Of a stretch of DNA of 22,159 nucleotides, positions 15,436-22,159 are shown one piece after another. Within the stretch, counting starts at the first letter, position 1, and each line of letters starts with the position of its first letter. The notes below the pieces were generated by a model that was given only the letters and a program-made list of their open reading frames with translations, was not told where the DNA came from and ran no database searches. Position numbers and translations under genes: made by a program. The DNA comes from Scatosoma sp964504025 (GTDB taxonomy: Bacteria > Bacillota > Clostridia > Christensenellales > Borkfalkiaceae), in NCBI GenBank assembly GCA_964504025.1, contig CAZDCO010000023.1, forward strand, positions 1-22,159. Reading direction: 5' to 3'.

Positions 15436-16578
15436 TTACTTAAACGGTTTCGTACCGTACAACGCCTCTACGCCGTCCGAATATTTCTTCATGCGTTCAA
15501 ACTGCTTCAAGTCGAAAGAAGAGTCCAGCTTTTCGATCTCTTTCTTTTGATCTTTGGAGAGTTTCGTAGGCACTTCCACGATCACGCGCAAGATCAAATT
15601 GCCCACGCCGCGGTTCGCCGAACGAATACCCTTTCCGCGCACGGTAAAGACTTGACCGCTTTGCGTACCTTCGGGAATCGTAAACTCGAACGTGTCGTCG
15701 ATCGTAGGCACTTTCACCGTACCGCCGAGTGCCGCCGTCTTAAAGGAAATGGGAAGATCGAGCTTCAGATCGAATTTATCCCGAACGAACAGTTTATGCG
15801 GTTCTACCTTGAACACGATGATTAGATCGCCGGGAACGCCGCCCATGGGTGCGGCTTGCCCGTACCCCTTCTTCTTCATGTAGCTGCCCGTATCCACGCC
15901 TGCGGGAATATCGATCGTGAGCGTCGTTTCTTTGCGTTGCGAACCCTTGCCTTTACAGTCGGGACATTTTTCCTTGATCAGCTTACCACTACCGCCGCAA
16001 TCGGGACAAACCGTTTGCCGAATCGTCCTGCCGAACATGGTGTTTTGTACCTGTTGCACGATACCCTGCCCGTTACATTTGCTACAAGTGGTATATTCCG
16101 TACCGTTCTTTGCACCCGTACCGCGACACGCTGCGCAAGGCTCGTTACGCATATACGAGAAGGTCTTTTTGCAGCCTTTCGCCGCGTCCATAAAGGACAA
16201 ACTCATCTCCCGTTGAATATCCTCGCCCACTTCGCTTTGCGCCGTTCTTCCGCCGCCGAAACCGCCGAAGCCGCCGCCGAAAATGTTGCTGAAAATATCG
16301 GAAAAATCGCTAAACCCGCCACCGCCGCCAAAGCCGCCGCCGAAACCGCCCATGCCGGGGTGTTCCAGCTCGTAATCGTACGCGGCGCGCTTTTGCTCGT
16401 CGGACAGCGTTTCGTTCGCCTCGTTGATCTCCTTGAACTTCTCCGCCGCCGCCTCGTCGCCCTGATTGCGATCGGGGTGATATTTCATCGCGAGTTTTCT
16501 ATACGCCGATTTAATTTGCTCGGGCGTCGCCTTTTTATCCACGCCGAGTATGTCGTAATAATTTTTCTTGTCTGCCAT
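15436..16578 (-). CDS. dnaJ: Chaperone DnaJ (Hsp40)
   Basis: Co-chaperone that delivers unfolded clients to DnaK and stimulates its ATPase. The 380-residue type I protein has a J domain with HPD at 34-36 and a Gly/Phe-rich linker (about 76-110). Four zinc-binding CxxC pairs follow (C148/C151, C165/C168, C191/C194, C205/C208) and then the C-terminal client-binding domains. ATG start with AAAGGG eight bases upstream. It lies 70 bases after dnaK with an intercistronic hairpin between them, and is terminated right after its stop codon. Confidence 0.97.
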   Translation of the reverse strand: MADKKNYYDILGVDKKATPEQIKSAYRKLAMKYHPDRNQGDEAAAEKFKEINEANETLSDEQKRAAYDYELEHPGMGGFGGGFGGGGGFSDFSDIFSNIFGGGFGGFGGGRTAQSEVGEDIQREMSLSFMDAAKGCKKTFSYMRNEPCAACRGTGAKNGTEYTTCSKCNGQGIVQQVQNTMFGRTIRQTVCPDCGGSGKLIKEKCPDCKGKGSQRKETTLTIDIPAGVDTGSYMKKKGYGQAAPMGGVPGDLIIVFKVEPHKLFVRDKFDLKLDLPISFKTAALGGTVKVPTIDDTFEFTIPEGTQSGQVFTVRGKGIRSANRGVGNLILRVIVEVPTKLSKDQKKEIEKLDSSFDLKQFERMKKYSDGVEALYGTKPFK

Positions 16579-16603
16579 ACGTAGTTACCCTTTATAAGCG
16601 TGT

Positions 16604-16628
16604 ACGGGCTTGGTTGCACCAAACCCGT
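16604..16628 (-). promoter_or_regulatory. Intercistronic hairpin between dnaK and dnaJ
   Basis: In minus-strand RNA, 11-base arms (16618-16628 and 16604-16614) pair fully with one G-U around a three-base loop. No T-run follows, so it is more likely a processing, stabilising or partial attenuation site than a terminator. It would favour more DnaK than DnaJ. Confidence 0.5.
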
Positions 16629-16648
16629 CCGCGCATATCGTTTATTGC

Positions 16649-18448
16649 TTATTGATGAAATTCGGTATCGCCGTCGGTGCTTGCACCGCTGTCGTTGCCG
16701 CCTGCCGCGCCGCCGTTCGCTTGATACAACTTCGCAAATACCGGTTGTACGTCTTGCATCAGCTTGTCGTACGCCGCCTTAATGCGATCGTCGTCTTCGC
16801 TCTCCAACTCTTTCTTCGCTTCGTCGATCGCAGCGTTCAAAGCGGACTTGTCGTTTTCGTCCAACTTGTCGCCTGCTTCCTTGATTGTTTGCTCTACCGA
16901 GAAGATCATACCGTCAAGTTTATTCTTGTTGTCGATCTTTTCCTTACGCTTCTTGTCTTCTTCCGCGAATTGTTCGGCTTCTTTCACCGCTTTGTCGATT
17001 TCTTCTTCACTCAAATTCGTCGAAGAGGTGATCGTAATATCCGTCGATTTACCCGTGCCCTTATCTTGTGCCGTTACGTGCACGATACCGTTCGCGTCGA
17101 TGTCGAAGGTAACTTCGATTTGCGGAATTCCGCGAGGTGCGGGAGCGATTCCCGTCAACATGAAGTTGCCGAGCGTCTTGTTGTCCTTGCAGAACTCTCT
17201 TTCGCCTTGCAACACGTGAATGTCCACGCTCGTTTGATTGTCCGCCGCCGTCGAGAACACTTGACTCTTCTTTACGGGAATGGTGGTGTTTCTATCGATG
17301 ATACGGGTGAATACGCCGCCGAGCGTTTCGATACCCAAGGACAGAGGCGTAACGTCCAACAACAATACGTCTTTCACTTCGCCCGTCAATACGCCGCCTT
17401 GTACGGCTGCACCGATCGCAACGCATTCGTCGGGGTTGATGCCCTTGAACGGTTCTTTGCCCGTTACTTCCTTTACCTTTGCCACGACGGCAGGCATACG
17501 GGTAGAACCGCCGACGAGGATAACCTTGTCGATGTCGTTATACGACAAACCTGCGTCTTTCATAGCCGCACGCATAGGTGCAACCGTTCTATCCAACAAG
17601 TCTGCGGTCATCGCTTCGAATTTTTGCTTCGTCAGGGTGATATCCAAGTGTTGAGGACCTTCCGCGCTCATGGAAATGAAGGGAAGATTTACGTTGGTGG
17701 AGTTCATGCCCGAAAGCTCGATCTTCGCCTTTTCCGCAGCTTCCTTCAAACGTTGCATCGCCATCTTGTCTTTCGACAAATCGATCGCGTGCGATTTCTT
17801 AAATTCGTCTACGAGGTAGTTGATGATCTTGTTATCCCAGTCGTCGCCGCCGAGTTTCGTATCGCCGTTCGTTGCAAGCACTTCGAATACGCCGTCGGAA
17901 ATTTCCAAAATGGAAACGTCGAACGTACCGCCACCGAGGTCATAGATCATAACCTTGCCGCCCTTGTCTTTATCCAAGCCGTACGCAAGTGCCGCCGCCG
18001 TCGGTTCGTTGATAATACGCAAAACGTTCAATCCTGCAATTTTACCTGCGTCCTTCGTCGCTTGACGTTGGCTGTCGGAGAAGTACGCGGGGCAGGTGAT
18101 AACCGCCTCCGTTACCTTTTGCCCGAGGTACGCTTCCGCGTCCGCTTTCAATTTTGCCAGCGTCATTGCCGAAATTTCTTGAGGGGAATAGTCCTTGTCG
18201 TCAATTTTTACTTTATAATCCGAGCCCATATGTCTTTTGATGGAGATCACCGTCTTATCGGGGTTAGCAACCGCTTGACGCTTTGCCGCTTGCCCGACGA
18301 CACGAGAGCCGTCCTTTTGAAAGGATACCACGGAAGGAGTCGTTCTCGCGCCTTCCGCATTTGCGATTACCACGGGCTCGCCGCCTTCCATAACCGCCAC
18401 GCACGAGTTCGTCGTACCAAGGTCAATACCAATAACTTTTCCTGCCAT
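16649..18448 (-). CDS. dnaK: Molecular chaperone DnaK (Hsp70)
   Basis: ATP-driven chaperone that binds unfolded peptides with DnaJ and GrpE. The 599-residue product starts MAGKVIGIDLGTTNSCVAV, with the phosphate loop at 7-15. DLGGGTFDVSILE and VILVGGSTRMP follow in the ATPase domain, then the substrate-binding domain and lid. The start is the internal ATG: an upstream in-frame extension of 41 residues has no family match, and AAAGGAG lies ten bases before this ATG. The C-terminus ends GDTEFHQ rather than the acidic EEV-type tail common in DnaK. It is cotranscribed with dnaJ. Unlike most Firmicutes, grpE is not directly upstream: ymxH and repeats intervene. I see no CIRCE operator in the 170-base leader region. 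Confidence 0.97.
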   Translation of the reverse strand: MAGKVIGIDLGTTNSCVAVMEGGEPVVIANAEGARTTPSVVSFQKDGSRVVGQAAKRQAVANPDKTVISIKRHMGSDYKVKIDDKDYSPQEISAMTLAKLKADAEAYLGQKVTEAVITCPAYFSDSQRQATKDAGKIAGLNVLRIINEPTAAALAYGLDKDKGGKVMIYDLGGGTFDVSILEISDGVFEVLATNGDTKLGGDDWDNKIINYLVDEFKKSHAIDLSKDKMAMQRLKEAAEKAKIELSGMNSTNVNLPFISMSAEGPQHLDITLTKQKFEAMTADLLDRTVAPMRAAMKDAGLSYNDIDKVILVGGSTRMPAVVAKVKEVTGKEPFKGINPDECVAIGAAVQGGVLTGEVKDVLLLDVTPLSLGIETLGGVFTRIIDRNTTIPVKKSQVFSTAADNQTSVDIHVLQGEREFCKDNKTLGNFMLTGIAPAPRGIPQIEVTFDIDANGIVHVTAQDKGTGKSTDITITSSTNLSEEEIDKAVKEAEQFAEEDKKRKEKIDNKNKLDGMIFSVEQTIKEAGDKLDENDKSALNAAIDEAKKELESEDDDRIKAAYDKLMQDVQPVFAKLYQANGGAAGGNDSGASTDGDTEFHQ

Positions 18449-18620
18449 AATGTTTACACTCCTTTGTTTTCGGTGCTTCCTTGCACCGCCGATTTTATTT
18501 ACAGTTATATGTACCCGTCCGAAAACACGCTTAAACACAAAAACAAAATTTTTTTCGCATTTTTTAATCAACCTTTTCTTTTTGCCGTCATATACTGTAA
18601 AAGAAGGCGGTGAATGGGTT
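18449..18620. promoter_or_regulatory. Divergent control region dnaK / ymxH
   Basis: Two similar -10-like boxes face outward: CATATACTGTAA (18589-18600) on the plus strand towards ymxH, and CATATAACTGTAA (rc of 18500-18512) on the minus strand towards dnaK. Neither has a clear -35. A 6-bp hairpin CGGTGC/GCACCG (18471-18488) lies in the dnaK leader just before its RBS. There is no CIRCE (TTAGCACTC inverted) and no CtsR heptad repeat. Confidence 0.4.
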
Positions 18621-18935
18621 ATGGAAATCAGTTTTTCTCAGCTGCGCGCAAAGGAAGTGATCAATACGCAGGATGGTAGAAAATTAGGCAAAGTGTGCGA
18701 CGTCGTGCTGTGCTATCCCGAAAACAAGTGGGTGGGGATCGTCGCGCCCAACGGCAAACCGTTCGGATTTAAGAAAAACGGACTGTTTATCGATCTACGG
18801 CAGATCGTGAAGGTGGGCGACGACGTCATTTTGGTCAACGTCGGCGAAGCACGCGCGCACGGTTGTAAGCCGAACGTCTGTCCGCCGCACGCGCCGCCCT
18901 GCGAACCGCGTCGCTCGTTTGAGGAGTACGAGTAG
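18621..18935 (+). CDS. YlmC/YmxH family PRC-barrel sporulation protein
   Basis: A 104-residue protein. Its core (residues 1-75) is a PRC-barrel-like beta fold: MEISFSQLRAKEVINTQDGRKLGKVCDVV is the typical YlmC/YmxH start. The tail carries cysteines and prolines (CKPNVCPPHAPPCEP). The family is tied to sporulation in Bacillus, but its molecular role is unknown. The ATG was chosen over an upstream in-frame start because the family begins here and AGGCGGTG precedes it. It sits alone on the plus strand, divergent from dnaK and pointing at the end of grpE, with structured repeats beginning 25 bases after the stop. CATATACT upstream resembles a sigma-E -10, but the matching -35 is weak. Confidence 0.85.
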   Translation: MEISFSQLRAKEVINTQDGRKLGKVCDVVLCYPENKWVGIVAPNGKPFGFKKNGLFIDLRQIVKVGDDVILVNVGEARAHGCKPNVCPPHAPPCEPRRSFEEYE

Positions 18936-18959
18936 TCCGCTCGCGCGTCGCTCTTCCCC

Positions 18960-19104
18960 GTCCTTGCGAGGATGTTCTCCCCTTTTGTCATTGCGAAGAG
19001 TTTCTCCTTCTCCCTCGTCATTGCGAGGAGTGCAACGACGAAGCAATCTCACGCGGCATTGCCGAAAAACCGACAAGAGATTGCCACACTTCGCTCGCAA
19101 TGAC
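18960..19104. repeat. Repeat B, copy 2 with two leading half-copies
   Basis: The full 88-bp element is 19017-19104, nearly identical to 11784-11871. Isolated left arms precede it at 18960 and 18987, giving steps of 27 and 30 bp. It begins 25 bases after the ymxH stop and may serve as its transcript end. Confidence 0.85.
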
Positions 19105-19116
19105 AACGATATAACG

Positions 19117-19215
19117 AAAAGCGTTCAGTTGCAAGCAAGACGAGGAGCGTTGAGGGCGCGCACGAGGGGTGCGTAACCGAAACGCGACGACGGCTTGCGC
19201 CGCAAATCAACGCTT
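19117..19215. repeat. Repeat A, single canonical copy
   Basis: Left end AAGCGTTCAGTTGC (19119-19132) pairs with right end GCAAATCAACGCTT (19202-19215) with two mismatches. The central hairpin is GCGCAC/GTGCGT. The interior closely follows 12265-12333. Confidence 0.85.
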
Positions 19216-19243
19216 ACCCAAAACGAAGCAACACGGCAATACC

Positions 19244-19371
19244 GTCATTGCAAGGAGTTATATAACGAAGCAATCTCGCACGGCATTGCCGAAAACCAAC
19301 AAGAGATTGCCACGCGGCGTGCCGCCGCTCGCAATGACATTCTCCCCATCGCGCCTGCGGCTCGCAATGAC
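19244..19371. repeat. Repeat B, copy 3 with trailing half-copy
   Basis: The element 19244-19338 (95 bp) has the same inverted ends and inner GCAATCTC/GAGATTGC pair. An extra right arm follows, ending at 19371, 33 bp further on. Confidence 0.8.
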
Positions 19372-19377
19372 AATAAG

Positions 19378-19411
19378 GCGACGAAGCATTGCGCCGCAAA
19401 TCAACGCTTTA
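19378..19411. repeat. Right half of repeat A
   Basis: This matches the right end of repeat A (GCGACGAAGCATTGCGCC followed by GCAAATCAACGCTTTA) with no left half. It abuts the grpE terminator. Confidence 0.75.
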
Positions 19412-19418
19412 TACAAAC

Positions 19419-19450
19419 AACAAGTCCGTCGACACCCCGACGGACTTGTT
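19419..19450 (-). terminator. Terminator of grpE
   Basis: A perfect 13-bp stem (19419-19431 with 19438-19450) around a six-base loop lies 15 bases past the grpE stop. The minus strand continues TTGTTTGTAT. Plus-strand Ts also follow, so it may work both ways. Confidence 0.85.
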
Positions 19451-19464
19451 TTACGCTTTCTTAC

Positions 19465-19983
19465 TTACTGCGTAACGATAACCTGCGCGTAACGCAACAC
19501 TTTATCGCCTTTCTTGTACCCTTTGACGTACACTTGCTTCACGATACCGCTCGCCTCGCCCTCTTCGGCAGGCATCGCCATAATCGCTTCGGCAACCGCC
19601 GCGTCGAACGGCTCGCCAACGGGATCGATCTCTACGACGCCCTCGCCCTCCAACACTTTTTGAAAGGCTTTGAGTACCATATCCACGCCCTGTTTCGTGT
19701 TTTCGTCCGCACAAGCGGCAAGCGCGCGCTCCAAATTATCCCCGATCGGGAACAACGCGGACACGACGTCGTTTCTACCGTCCGCATACCGCTGCGCCGA
19801 TTGATTTTGCGTGCGCCGACGATAGTTTTCATACTCCGCCGTAACCGCGTACCACTTCCGCTTATTTTCTTCCGCTTCGGCAATCGCCTTGTCCAGCTCT
19901 TCCTGCAACTTTTTCGCGTTCTTCTTGACGGGCTTTTCCGCTTGCGTTTGCTCCGCGCTTTCTTTTACTTCTTCGTTTTCCAT
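19465..19983 (-). CDS. grpE: Nucleotide exchange factor GrpE
   Basis: Releases ADP from DnaK. The 172-residue protein has an acidic N-terminus, a long coiled coil (about 20-75, with AEYENYRRRT) and a beta domain with the signature region GVVEIDPVGEPFDAAVAEAI and the end VLRYAQVIV. The start was placed at ATG (19983) with GGAGAG upstream; a TTG six codons earlier overlaps that RBS and is less likely. It has its own promoter and terminator, so it is not on the dnaK transcript. hrcA, its usual upstream partner, is absent, and yhbY is there instead. Confidence 0.95.
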   Translation of the reverse strand: MENEEVKESAEQTQAEKPVKKNAKKLQEELDKAIAEAEENKRKWYAVTAEYENYRRRTQNQSAQRYADGRNDVVSALFPIGDNLERALAACADENTKQGVDMVLKAFQKVLEGEGVVEIDPVGEPFDAAVAEAIMAMPAEEGEASGIVKQVYVKGYKKGDKVLRYAQVIVTQ

Positions 19984-19999
19984 ACTTTTCACTCTCTCC

Positions 20000-20047
20000 A
20001 AAAGGTTTTCGTACCTTTTATATATAACGCAGTTTTTCCCTTTTCAA
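20000..20047 (-). promoter_or_regulatory. grpE promoter with overlapping palindrome
   Basis: On the minus strand: TTGAAA (20042-20047), a 17-bp spacer and TATATA (20019-20024). A 7-6-7 palindrome AAAAGGT/ACCTTTT (20000-20019) begins at the -10 and covers the likely start site. It is not CIRCE or a CtsR site. It could be an operator or a 5' hairpin. Confidence 0.55.
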
Positions 20048-20060
20048 ACAACTTTTTTCG

Positions 20061-20369
20061 TTATACTTCCAAATGCACGAATTTATCCCTGCGCGAATAG
20101 CGGTAAAAAATCGCCTTTCTGCCGATCACGGCAACGGGAACGGCGTCCAACAAGTCCGCAACGTTCTCCGCAAGGTTGCGCGCGTCCTCGTCCGCCGTTT
20201 CCAAAATATTCACCTTAATAATCTCGTGCGCGTCCAACGCGTCCGACAACGTCTTTAACAAATTGTCGGTGATACCGCCCTTGCCGATTTGGGTAACGGG
20301 CGACAACGTCGCCGCAATCGATTTCAATTTACTACGCTGTTTGCTGGTAATCGTTTCTCTCGTAATCAT
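20061..20369 (-). CDS. yhbY: YhbY family ribosome assembly RNA-binding protein
   Basis: CRM-domain protein that binds pre-50S ribosomal particles. At 102 residues it is the usual single-domain size, beginning with the basic SKQRSKLKSIA and carrying the CRM loop IGKGGIT (28-34). ATG start with GAGGTAGAGAG just upstream. It follows obg by 60 bases with a short GC-rich hairpin (20405-20420) but no T-run, so they are probably cotranscribed. Pairing of obg with yhbY is common in Firmicutes. Confidence 0.93.
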   Translation of the reverse strand: MITRETITSKQRSKLKSIAATLSPVTQIGKGGITDNLLKTLSDALDAHEIIKVNILETADEDARNLAENVADLLDAVPVAVIGRKAIFYRYSRRDKFVHLEV

Positions 20370-20429
20370 ACTCTCTACCTCGTTTTTTCGTATTTTTATC
20401 CGTTCGCCGCGCGTGCGGCGCGCTCCCCG

Positions 20430-21710
20430 TTAGGGAATAAAGTCAAATTCCACGTCCCCGATCGACACGGTATCGCCCTCTTTGCAACCTTGCTTGGCAA
20501 GTTCCTTGATCACGCCGCGCAACCGCAATACCTTTTGGAAGTATTGCATGGAATCGGGGTTGTTCAACACGACGTTGCGGCAAAGCAAGTCGATCAAGCC
20601 GCCCACGACGACGAATACGCCGTCCTCGTCGCGGAAAATTTCAAAACTCAAATCTTCGTTCGGCAGGTACGCGAATTCTTCGTCGCACGGCACGGGTTCT
20701 ACGGGCGGCAACGTATCGAGAATTTCAAAAATGCCTTCGATCAACTCTCTCGTACCCTCGCCCGACACCGCCGTAATCGGGAAAATTTTATACTTCTTGC
20801 CGTATTTTTTCTTAAACGCTTTCAGGTTGTCCTCCGCGCCGTAAATATCGCATTTGTTGCATACGATAATTTGCGGCAGGTCGGCGAGTACCTCGCTGTA
20901 CTCCCTCAATTCGTCGTTGATTTTTTTGAAATCTTCGATCGGATCGCGCCCTTCGCAACCCGAAACATCCACCACGTGGCAAAGCATACGCGTACGTTCG
21001 ATATGCCGCAGGAAATCGTGTCCCAAGCCCGCGCCCTGCGCCGCACCCTCGATCAACCCGGGAATGTCCGCCGCCACGAACGATTTTTCATAATAGCGCA
21101 CCACGCCGAGGTTGGGCGACAACGTCGTGAAATGGTAGTTGGCAATCTTCGGACGCGCCGCGGAAATTTTCGACAAAAGCGTACTCTTTCCCACGTTCGG
21201 GAAGCCCACCAAACCGACGTCGGCGATCACTTTCATTTCCAAAATGACGTAATGCTGTTTCACCTTTTCGCCCTTTTGCGCGAAGTTGGGCGCGTGCCGA
21301 CGAGCCGTCGTAAAGCGGACGTTGCCCTTGCCGCCGTTGCCGCCCTTCGCCACGAGTACCCGTTGTCCGTCCTCGAACACGTCGCAAATTAGCCTGCCGC
21401 TCTCCTCGTCGCGCACGAGCGTACCCAAAGGCACTTTGATCAGCACATCTTTACCGCTCTTTCCGAAACAGCGATTCGTACCGCCCGTTTGTCCGTCCTC
21501 CGCCAAAAAACGCGAAGTAAAACGGAAGGGGAAGAGATCGTTCATGTCCTTATCCCCCACGAAATAGACGTCGCCGCCCTTGCCGCCGTCGCCGCCGTCG
21601 GGACCGCACGCAGGCTTGCCCTTGAACGCCTTAAACGAGTTCATTCCGTCGCCGCCGTTACCTGCTTTGATTAAAATTTTCACTTTGTCGGTAAATTCGC
21701 CGTTTGCCAT
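20430..21710 (-). CDS. obg: GTPase Obg
   Basis: Essential GTPase of 50S assembly and stress or sporulation control. The 426-residue protein has the glycine-rich Obg fold (1-160) and then the G domain: VGFPNVGKS at 168-176, DIPG at 215-218, NKCD at 285-288 and SGEG near 316. A C-terminal OCT domain (about 350-426) follows, a feature of Gram-positive Obg. ATG start; the RBS is weak (GAAAGG, about 11 bases away). rplU and rpmA, often upstream, are not here. It has its own promoter, directly behind a terminator. Confidence 0.97.
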   Translation of the reverse strand: MANGEFTDKVKILIKAGNGGDGMNSFKAFKGKPACGPDGGDGGKGGDVYFVGDKDMNDLFPFRFTSRFLAEDGQTGGTNRCFGKSGKDVLIKVPLGTLVRDEESGRLICDVFEDGQRVLVAKGGNGGKGNVRFTTARRHAPNFAQKGEKVKQHYVILEMKVIADVGLVGFPNVGKSTLLSKISAARPKIANYHFTTLSPNLGVVRYYEKSFVAADIPGLIEGAAQGAGLGHDFLRHIERTRMLCHVVDVSGCEGRDPIEDFKKINDELREYSEVLADLPQIIVCNKCDIYGAEDNLKAFKKKYGKKYKIFPITAVSGEGTRELIEGIFEILDTLPPVEPVPCDEEFAYLPNEDLSFEIFRDEDGVFVVVGGLIDLLCRNVVLNNPDSMQYFQKVLRLRGVIKELAKQGCKEGDTVSIGDVEFDFIP

Positions 21711-21743
21711 AGTTGAAAAACCTTTCTCTTTCTTTTTTTATTT

Positions 21744-21772
21744 AGTATAGCAAAAAAACGGATAAAAAGCAA
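21744..21772 (-). promoter_or_regulatory. Promoter of obg-yhbY
   Basis: On the minus strand: TTGCTT (21767-21772), a 17-bp spacer and TATACT (21744-21749). The -35 falls at the end of the T-run of the preceding terminator. Confidence 0.6.
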
Positions 21773-21779
21773 TAAAAAA

Positions 21780-21795
21780 CGACGGCATACCGTCG
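21780..21795 (-). terminator. Terminator ahead of obg
   Basis: A 6-bp perfect stem CGACGG/CCGTCG with a four-base loop, followed on the minus strand by TTTTTTATT. It ends transcripts coming from the right edge. Confidence 0.75.
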
Positions 21796-21827
21796 CAAAA
21801 TCTACGGAAAACGAAAAAAGAAGAAAA

Positions 21828-21846
21828 ACGGCGGACGAACCGTCGT
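21828..21846 (-). terminator. First of two tandem terminators
   Basis: Seven-base arms (21828-21834 and 21840-21846) pair with one mismatch in minus-strand RNA, and a T-rich run follows. It is weaker than the one at 21780. Confidence 0.5.
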
Positions 21847-21879
21847 CTTTCCTCTTCTCTTTCTTTTCTTTACGGAGTT

Positions 21880-22071
21880 TTACGCAAGCGTAGGCAACTT
21901 GATCGTTTCCGTTTCGCCGTAGGTAACCGTAGCTTCCGCCGCGATCGTCGCACCGTGAGCAGACATCGTCATCGAATAATACGTGAACCGTCCGTCTTCA
22001 AATTTGAACACCACGTCGGTATACGTCTCGGTGACCGGCGTACCATTCGATACAGAACTACATCTTGGCTT
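21880..22071 (-). pseudogene. C-terminal fragment of an unrecognised, probably exported protein
   Basis: About 63 codons before a TAA, with no plausible start and an in-frame stop (TAA at 22072-22074) just upstream. The readable part, from about VSNGTPVTETYTDVVFK to the end ETIKLPTLA, alternates hydrophobic and Thr/Tyr residues. It looks like the last strands of a beta-rich lipocalin-like or lipoprotein domain. Codon use matches the rest of the window up to about 22045. The 5' part is missing, lost at a join or by frameshift. Two terminators follow, as expected for a real gene end. Confidence 0.5.
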
Positions 22072-22157
22072 TTAGTCGGTTTAGCATTATCTAAATTCTT
22101 AAGAGAGTTTCCGTCGGAATCCTTTAAGGAATACTTTATTCGCTGATTTCCACCGCT
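21969..22157 (-). CDS. Partial frame with phage/ICE-like motif, open at the window edge
   Basis: From the right edge one minus-strand frame reads RIKYSLKDSDGNSLKN, then AKPTKSQDVVLYRM, before running into the other gene in the wrong frame. KYSLKDSDGN is a phrase I associate with large polyvalent proteins of Firmicutes phages and conjugative elements. This stretch (about 22050-22159) is AT-richer than the rest. It is either the end of another gene abutting a breakpoint or a misjoined contig end. Confidence 0.35.
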   Translation of the reverse strand, partial: SGGNQRIKYSLKDSDGNSLKNLDNAKPTKSQDVVLYRMVRRSPRRIPTWCSNLKTDGSRIIR

Positions 22158-22159
22158 TT

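Noticed and set aside
16649..18571. Long N-terminal extension of DnaK (41 residues)
   Set aside because: It reads through the leader, lacks any family match and has a worse start context than the internal ATG with AAAGGAG.
16610..18613. 667-codon open frame on the plus strand opposite dnaK
   Set aside because: It is fully antisense to a clear dnaK, has no RBS or recognisable domain, and follows from dnaK codon use.
18449..18620. CIRCE or CtsR operator before dnaK
   Set aside because: No TTAGCACTC inverted repeat and no GGTCAAA-type heptads. The GGTGC hairpin at 18471-18488 does not match either.
1..22159. tRNA or rRNA genes, riboswitches, insertion sequences with transposase
   Set aside because: No cloverleaf, rRNA-like stretch, known riboswitch core or transposase frame was recognised by eye. 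A tRNAscan or Rfam search would be the decisive test.

Overview
The window looks like chromosome of an uncultured, probably spore-forming Firmicute of class Clostridia (an inference). The evidence is the conserved block dnaK-dnaJ-prmA-rsmE-mtaB with Gram-positive style ribosome binding sites, a SpoIIQ-like M23 protein, a YlmC/YmxH-family sporulation protein, Obg next to YhbY, and an Lgt of the Cys-rich clostridial type. Base composition is fairly even at about 50 % G+C, except for the last ~110 bases, which are AT-richer. A run of exactly 100 N (12000-12099) marks a scaffold join.

Layout. 1-1450: CCA-adding enzyme (+). 1461-3748: lgt-glpK operon (-), convergent with cca on a shared terminator. 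3884-4102: cold-shock protein (-), divergent from 4361-6574, an uppP plus SGNH-hydrolase unit (+). 6641-8473: L-fucose isomerase (-). 8631-9857: an NTP_transf_5-type nucleotidyltransferase (-) behind a consensus promoter. 10007-11649: a sporulation-flavoured group (-) made of a HIT protein, a small exported protein and a SpoIIQ-like M23 protein. 11754-12351: array of structured repeats with the assembly gap. 12348-15289: prmA-rsmE-mtaB (-). 15436-18448: dnaK-dnaJ (-). 18621-18935: ymxH (+), lying between dnaK and grpE. 18960-19414: second cluster of the same repeats. 19465-21710: obg, yhbY and grpE (-). 21880-22159: two conflicting reading-frame fragments at the right edge.

How the genes work together. 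Most are housekeeping: protein folding (GrpE, DnaK, DnaJ), translation-apparatus modification (PrmA, RsmE, MtaB, Cca, YhbY, Obg), envelope lipid metabolism (UppP, Lgt, GlpK) and sugar use (FucI). Transcription units are compact. Several promoters sit inside or against the preceding terminator (prmA behind dnaJ, obg behind its upstream neighbour).

Most noteworthy: (1) a perfect 231-bp in-frame tandem duplication inside uppP; (2) two families of structured, MITE/REP-like repeats, A (~105 bp) and B (88 bp), alternating in two intergenic clusters, with a compensatory base-pair change in one hairpin and a 115-bp tandem array that coincides with the assembly gap; (3) separation of grpE from dnaK by ymxH and these repeats, with no hrcA or CIRCE visible. 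I did not find a defence system, CRISPR array, biosynthetic cluster or other clearly novel multi-gene system.
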